Assembly (NCBI GenBank): GCA_963580285.1
Contig: OY757023.1
Span: forward strand, 129,612,027 to 129,676,026
DNA from: Lucinisca nassula
Lineage: Eukaryota > Mollusca > Bivalvia > Lucinida > Lucinidae
Direction of reading: 5' to 3'
DNA length: 64,000 nt
Position 1 is the first letter of the stretch, and each line of letters opens with the position of its first letter. Positions 62,665-64,000 of this stretch are shown here, piece by piece. The notes beneath the pieces were generated by a model. The model worked only from the letters and a program-made list of their open reading frames with translations. It was not told the DNA's origin and ran no database searches. Both the position numbers and the translations under genes were made by a program.

Positions 62665-62783
62665 CTGATAAAAGACTGATAAAAATCAAAATGGGATCCA
62701 AATATTTAAAAACCTGTCTAGAATATGAGTTTAAACCAATAATTTATTTCTGATTTCTCAGAATATTCCCGCTGATTTCAAAG

Positions 62784-63330
62784 TGTCTGTTTTTAGTTTT
62801 CAAATAATTTCTTAAAAGTGACGAAGGTAAAAAATAGAAATTAACAATTATATTGGATACATAATTATATTTCAGTGTGAGTTCTGTTCGGAGTATGTAA
62901 AATTATGGGTAACTTTCCAATATGATTTTAAAAGTGTCAAAAGATGTGGCTGAATTTTCCAAATTGTGAAGAAAAAGGCTAAAATACATACAACGTTTTG
63001 GCCATGACTTGAAGCGCCTCCTCGTGGTGTGGCCTGGATACATTTTTTAACCTTTTATTAAAAAAAAGAAATGAAAACAAAAGCGTAAAAAGGTTACAAA
63101 ATGTAACGAAACGCTTCTAGTTTTTAACGGAAAGAGCTACTAGTGTGGTTCATTCAATTTGAGACGTCACGGACCAATATACATGCACATTCGATCCGAG
63201 GTTACGGGACTACATGTACAGGTTATTTATCCTTTGCTTGTGATCGAATTTGTTGCACTATCGGAATTCATCAGACACAGAGCAATAAAGGTGCCACCAT
63301 CAAATTATTTTAATACATAAAGAGGTGCAT
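62784..63330. other. Unassigned AT-rich sequence
   Basis: No gene or repeat recognised. Confidence 0.5.
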
Positions 63331-63339
63331 GGTCTGATT

Positions 63340-63490
63340 TTTTTGGGCCGAGATGTCTTCTACTGGTGCTGGCGATTTGGGCCGAGTTGTCTTAAAAATT
63401 GGGACGACTTGGGCCGAGTTGTCTCGGGTCAAATTTTTATGGGCCGAGTTATCCTGGGCCAACTTGTCTTTGGGCGAGTTGTCCTGAACC
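63340..63490 (+). repeat. Short tandem repeat GGGCCGAGTTGTC
   Basis: At least seven imperfect copies of TGGGCCGAGTTGTC with variable spacing, at 63343-63482. Confidence 0.85.
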
Positions 63491-63499
63491 CCTGTCGAA

Positions 63500-63600
63500 T
63501 AGTCTCTGAGTAGTTGATACCTATTTGACCGGGATCGGTCAAATAATCTCGACGCTATTTGACCAGTCCCGATCAAATAGCCACTGCCATTAAATAAATA
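63500..63600. repeat. Inverted repeat cluster CTATTTGACCGGGATCG
   Basis: CTATTTGACCGGGATCGGTC and TATTTGACCAGTCCCGATC/CGGTCAAATAA-type strings in both orientations can pair in several ways. Confidence 0.65.
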
Positions 63601-63647
63601 GAACAAATAAAATTTTCATTGCCAACACCCATATATCTCGACTGGTA

Positions 63648-63730
63648 GTCAGCAGCGATTTCGCTATTGACAACCAATTACCTGCGTAACCGGTGAATTG
63701 TCAGCAGCGATTTCGCTACTGACAACCGAT
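63648..63730. repeat. Tandem hairpin repeat, 52-bp period
   Basis: GTCAGCAGCGATTTCGCTAT then TGACAACC at 63648 and again at 63700. Each can fold as GTCA...AGCGA/TCGCT...TGAC. Confidence 0.8.
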
Positions 63731-64000
63731 TGGTAGCAGCCGTCAATGTCAACTTTTTTTTGGTTTTGATGCGTGGTTTCTCGTACTTTTCAATTCATAT
63801 TTGTTCTCACAAGAATAAATCAAAGCGCCAAAGGCACTGAAATGGCATACTCCTGGAGAAAATCATAGTACTGTGAAAACTTAAAGAAAATCTTTCTAAA
63901 AAGATCTTAAAATTCAGAAAAGTATTTCTGCAAATTCCATTATATGATAAGTTTGCAGATCTCTATACACCGGTGGTATTATGAAATGTCATTCGATGTT
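63731..64000. other. Unassigned sequence to window end
   Basis: No gene or repeat recognised in the last 270 bp. Confidence 0.5.

Larger units (their letters stand above)
61074..62783 (-). mobile_element. Retrozyme L, about two units, split by two R650 insertions
   Basis: Pieces 61074-61138, 61462-61984 and 62665-62783 follow the unit order. The left (RNA 3') end again falls at the ATAAAAATGAG boundary. Confidence 0.87.

Overview
The window looks like intergenic and intronic DNA from an animal nuclear genome, most likely a marine lophotrochozoan and probably a bivalve mollusc. The grounds are: no dense or operon-like coding, many tRNA-headed SINEs with GGGACGTTAAAC-type tails, Penelope-like and LINE retroelement remains, AT-rich MITEs, a ~160-bp satellite, and one gene split by GT-AG introns. 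The taxon is inferred from repeat style, not from a marker gene. No rRNA, true tRNA gene, CRISPR array or bacterial feature was found.

Layout. 1-7,245: a ~55-bp minisatellite (MS55, carrying the hairpin TATTGGT...ACCAATA) interleaved with tRNA-Thr-like SINEs (SINE-A), decayed short hammerhead repeats (retrozyme S, ~260-bp unit), one full tRNA-SINE of another family (SINE-C), and at 5,281-6,863 four tandem 382-bp units (retrozyme L), each with a hammerhead motif on the minus strand. 7,268-9,288: copies of a 3'-anchored repeat (R650). 9,303-12,410 (minus): a dead Penelope-like retroelement with recognisable N-terminal, RT and GIY-YIG pieces, split by a SINE-B and an R650. 12,810-17,163: SINEs, a 169-bp tandem array and MS55 in the opposite orientation. 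17,165-34,860: a large ~160-bp satellite field (SAT160) carrying a TTAA-flanked transposon, a long-inverted-repeat element and a ~2.26-kb higher-order tandem array. 34,861-41,028: mostly MITEs and SINEs. 41,029-48,640: a three-copy 1.7-2.1 kb repeat whose third copy lacks a segment with intron-like ends. 49,165-51,900 (minus): a dead LINE. 52,849-60,943 (plus): the only convincing gene, five exons encoding a FLYWCH zinc finger followed by a MULE-type transposase domain with D, D and E all present. 61,075-62,783: another retrozyme L copy, split twice by R650.

The most interesting system is the hammerhead repeat family. The retrozyme L core reads as a type I hammerhead: stem I GGGTCA/TGACCC, then CTGATGA, stem II GGCT/AGCC, GAAA, a short stem III, and GTA at the cleavage site. 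A second family (S) has the same 46-nt architecture with a compensatory change in stem II. Four independent L insertions share one 3' end but differ at the 5' end, and two have short target duplications. This is the pattern expected of retrozymes: tandem ribozyme repeats making small circular RNAs that are copied back by a retroelement. A Penelope-like RT/GIY-YIG element, the kind of partner proposed for animal retrozymes, lies in the same window but is inactivated here. Most other readable frames are chance readings through satellites.
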